DNA of 46,186 nucleotides, taken from Kuafuiihalomonas sp039024635 (GTDB lineage Bacteria > Myxococcota > Kuafuiibacteriia > Kuafuiibacteriales > Kuafuiibacteriaceae). The stretch is taken from NCBI GenBank assembly GCA_039024635.1, contig JBCCQA010000038.1, positions 1 to 46,186 on the forward strand, given 5' to 3'. The translations under genes were made by a program, and so were the position numbers. Positions 43,960 through 46,186 of the stretch are shown here, one piece after another. Positions within the stretch are counted from its first letter, which is position 1; the number at the start of each line of letters is the position of its first letter. Below the pieces are notes generated by a model. That model made no database searches, was not told the origin of the DNA, and was given only the letters and a program-made list of their open reading frames with translations.

Positions 43960-45273
43960 GTGACGGATGGGGCTCCCTCACTTTGGCGACTCCAATTGGA
44001 GGTGAGGTCCGGACCCGATGCGGGAAAGTCCTGCGTCGTGGATCGGGACGTGGTGACGGTGGGCAAGATGGAGGACTGCGATCTGGTCCTTCGAGATGCC
44101 ACCGTTTCCCGGCGGCACCTCCGGATCGCGCGCCAGCCTGACGGAAGCTGGCGGATCACCGACCTCGACTCGACCAACGGGACCAAGGTTCGGGGGGCCC
44201 GGATCCGGGAGGCCGAACTCCAGGCTGGGGCGGTCTTCGAAGCGGGGCAGGTCGAGATCGCCTTCGTCCCTCTAAGGGAGGAGGTCGAGGTCGAGCCCTG
44301 GCCCGAAGACCGCTTCGGGTCCCTGATCGGCCGCTCTATGTCGATGAAGATGATGTTCGGTCTCCTGGCGCGCATCGCCGAGACCGACGCCACCGTCCTC
44401 TTGGAGGGCGAGACGGGGACGGGAAAGGGCCAGGTGGCCCGGGCCATTCACGAGGCCTCCCGAAGAAGCGAACGTGGTTTCGTGGTGGTGGACTGTGGCT
44501 CGGTTCAGCGGACCCTGATCGAGTCCGAGCTCTTCGGGCACGAGAAGGGCGCCTTCTCGGGGGCCTACCAACAGCGTAGGGGCGCCTTCGAGTTCGCCGA
44601 CAGGGGCACGGTCTTCATCGACGAGCTGGGCGAGCTCGACCTGGACCTTCAGCCCAGGCTGCTGAGGGTCCTGGATGCTCGAGAAGTGCGTCGGGTCGGT
44701 GCTCAGCAGTCCATCCCGGTGGACATCCGAGTGATCGCCGCAAGTCGTCGAGACCTGCAGCGCGAGGTGGAGCGCGGCGCCTTCCGTGAAGATCTGTTCT
44801 TCCGCCTGTCGGTGGTCACCATTCGCATCCCACCCCTTCGAGACCGGCCGGAGGACATCCCAATCCTGGCCGAGCACTTCCTTTCAGAGGCGGCCAAAGC
44901 TCGGAACGTGAGTGCGCCCTCCCTGGATTCCCGGACCCTGGACAGACTGACGAGCCACGACTGGCCGGGCAACGTTCGAGAGCTGAAGAACACGGTGGAG
45001 CGGGCGCTCTACCTGTCGGCCGTTCGCCCCGGTTCCGCCCTCCAGGTCGACGGTTTGACCACCGACGCCCGGCCCAAGAGTGGCGGGCGCTCGTCGGCCT
45101 TCGACCCCTCGGCTTCGTTTCAGCAGGAAAAGGAGCGATGGCTGGAGGATCGCGAGCGACGCTACTTGAGCTGGTTGCTCGAGCGCCACGAAGGGAACGT
45201 CAGCGGTGCGGCTCGAGCGGCCCGGATGGACCGAAAGTACCTGCACAAACTGTCCAAGAAGTACGAGCTCTGA
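43960..45273 (+). CDS. FHA-domain sigma54-dependent transcription activator
   Basis: The 437-residue activator has an N-terminal FHA domain (about 10-100) with SRRHLRI and DLDSTNGTKV; this binds phosphothreonine. An AAA+ sigma54 interaction domain follows (about 120-350): Walker A GETGTGKG at 150-157, ESELFGHEKGAFSGA with a GAFSGA variant of the sigma54 loop at 197-202, Walker B TVFIDELG, and FRLSVVTIRIPPLRDRPEDI. A Fis-like C-terminal helix-turn-helix ends it (GNVSGAARAARMDRKYLHKL). There is no receiver, so control is likely by Ser/Thr kinase signalling through FHA, as in Myxococcota. It diverges from the ABC operon (153 bases) and is a candidate regulator of it. Confidence 0.95.
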   Translation: MTDGAPSLWRLQLEVRSGPDAGKSCVVDRDVVTVGKMEDCDLVLRDATVSRRHLRIARQPDGSWRITDLDSTNGTKVRGARIREAELQAGAVFEAGQVEIAFVPLREEVEVEPWPEDRFGSLIGRSMSMKMMFGLLARIAETDATVLLEGETGTGKGQVARAIHEASRRSERGFVVVDCGSVQRTLIESELFGHEKGAFSGAYQQRRGAFEFADRGTVFIDELGELDLDLQPRLLRVLDAREVRRVGAQQSIPVDIRVIAASRRDLQREVERGAFREDLFFRLSVVTIRIPPLRDRPEDIPILAEHFLSEAAKARNVSAPSLDSRTLDRLTSHDWPGNVRELKNTVERALYLSAVRPGSALQVDGLTTDARPKSGGRSSAFDPSASFQQEKERWLEDRERRYLSWLLERHEGNVSGAARAARMDRKYLHKLSKKYEL

Positions 45274-45288
45274 GCAGAGACCGCCACG

Positions 45289-46186
45289 CTACGGGGCCTG
45301 AAGCTCTTCGAGCGTCGGCAAGGGAGGCTGGCGGCGAAGGATTGTACCGTTGGTGCCGACCGCAAAGCCAACGTCGAGATTGACCGTCACGTCCGGCAGC
45401 TCGTCGGGGTAGGGAACGATCTGCTCCCGAGGGGCAACCCAGACGTCGCGCAGGTCGACATCGACCAGGGTCTCCTCCTGAACATAGAGACCGTTGGCTC
45501 GGCGGATGGCAACGCCCCGCCAGCCCACGATCAGGAAGTCGTTGGCCCGCTGACCGTGAACTCCGAAGAGAAAGGTGGTCGGTAGGCTGGCGATGCCGTC
45601 GTTGCGCTGTCGCTGCCACTGTCCGTTTTGGAATCGTAGGATGATGCTGTCCAAACCTACCGCGTAGACGTTGCCGTTGCCCGTGCCCCAGACGCCCCGC
45701 AGGGGTTCGGCGATCCGCGTGTCCAAGGAGGCGAAGCCGGTCGCCACGCCCTGGGAGCGGTAGGCGGCGCCACTGGAGCCCACGATCGTGAAGTCGTCGC
45801 CGTTCGGCGTCCATACTCCCTGGAGCGCCACTCGGGGCTCGATGAGTTCGCCTGAGAAATCGCCAGGTACTCGGAAAGCTGGATTGCTCCACTCGGTGCC
45901 GTCCCAGGCGAAGACCGTGCCCCCGTCACCGACCGCCAGAGCGCGCTCGTCGTCGTGTACGTAGATGTCGAACAGATTCGTCGTCACCGTTGCCGTCCCC
46001 ACCGCCCGTGGGGCGTCGATCCAGGAGCCGTCCATCTGGCGCTGGAGGATGGTTCCGCCCCAGCCCACTGCGAAGACGGGCCCGAGCTCGGCGACATCCA
46101 TTGGATCGTCTGGATCGAAGCCGTTGGGGAGCGGCGTACCGCTGATGCCGGTCAGCGGCACCGTGGCGGTCGTGGTCTCGAGCTGC
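45289..46186 (-). CDS. Propeller-repeat protein, N-terminus beyond window
   Basis: A minus-strand frame is open from the right edge to its stop at 45289 (about 299 codons seen, no start needed within the window). It has six or so repeats of a pattern [VA]xAVGxxG[TV]xxxxxxG: VFAVGWGGTILQR, ALAVGDGGTVFAWDG, FTIVGSSGAAYRS, VYAVGLDSIILRFQNG, DFLIVGWRGVAIRRANG, GFAVGTNGTILRRQ. Such repeats are seen in exported beta-propeller-like proteins common in Myxococcota, and relate to YCF48/WD-like sequences. No catalytic motif is visible. It converges on the FHA activator with a 15-base gap. Confidence 0.75.
   Translation of the reverse strand, partial: QLETTTATVPLTGISGTPLPNGFDPDDPMDVAELGPVFAVGWGGTILQRQMDGSWIDAPRAVGTATVTTNLFDIYVHDDERALAVGDGGTVFAWDGTEWSNPAFRVPGDFSGELIEPRVALQGVWTPNGDDFTIVGSSGAAYRSQGVATGFASLDTRIAEPLRGVWGTGNGNVYAVGLDSIILRFQNGQWQRQRNDGIASLPTTFLFGVHGQRANDFLIVGWRGVAIRRANGLYVQEETLVDVDLRDVWVAPREQIVPYPDELPDVTVNLDVGFAVGTNGTILRRQPPLPTLEELQAP

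Overview
The window looks like chromosomal DNA of a high-GC, predatory/soil-type member of the Myxococcota (old Deltaproteobacteria). This placement is inference, not a database match. It rests on frequent GTG starts and on the kinds of gene present: NtrC-type and FHA-sigma54 activators, an M16B protease pair, a DUF1592/DUF1588-DUF1552 secreted pair, lipoproteins with Asp/Pro/Met-rich linkers, AVGxxGTIL-type propeller repeats and a histone-H1-like Lys/Ala tail. There are housekeeping genes (carB, greA, recG, eno, glpX, nadC, birA, psd, hppA, a tRNA-Ala) but no phage, IS element or CRISPR array.

Layout. 1-3990: a compositionally different, lower-GC stretch with two divergent signalling genes, a soluble chemoreceptor cut by the left edge (minus) and a triple-PAS hybrid histidine kinase (plus). 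3997-5707: a small ABM-domain membrane protein, a GNAT acetyltransferase and tRNA-Ala(GGC). 5951-16954: a long minus-strand series: M16 protease pair, subtilase with a C-terminal membrane domain, membrane protein, alpha/beta-hydrolase-like lipoprotein with a substituted nucleophile, NtrC-type regulator, outer-membrane barrel, nadC, birA. 17038-19546: EcsC-like protein, a Lys-repeat-tailed peroxiredoxin and psd on plus, meeting a TPR lipoprotein on minus. 20157-38270: a long plus-strand run: hppA; carB-greA-recG; zinc-ribbon protein; thioesterase; glpX; a 58-residue protein; eno; a membrane-bound histidine kinase; an alpha/beta hydrolase; and the DUF1592-DUF1552 exported pair. 38367-43806: minus-strand hypothetical protein and an ABC-2 export operon (ATPase, permease-GldG fusion, DUF4340). 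43960-45273: an FHA-sigma54 activator divergent from the ABC operon. 45289-46186: a partial propeller-repeat protein.

How genes work together. Tight translational coupling (4-8 base ATGA/GTGA overlaps) ties the M16 pair, nadC-birA, carB-greA, DUF1592-DUF1552 and ATPase-permease; these are the best-supported functional units. The least conventional items are the DNA-binding-like tail on a one-Cys peroxiredoxin, the Ser-to-His change in the lipoprotein hydrolase, the membrane-anchored subtilase, the 58-residue protein ahead of eno, and the low-GC chemoreceptor/kinase segment lying on the 3' side of the tRNA gene. I do not see one self-contained new defence or biosynthetic system; these separate observations are the leads.
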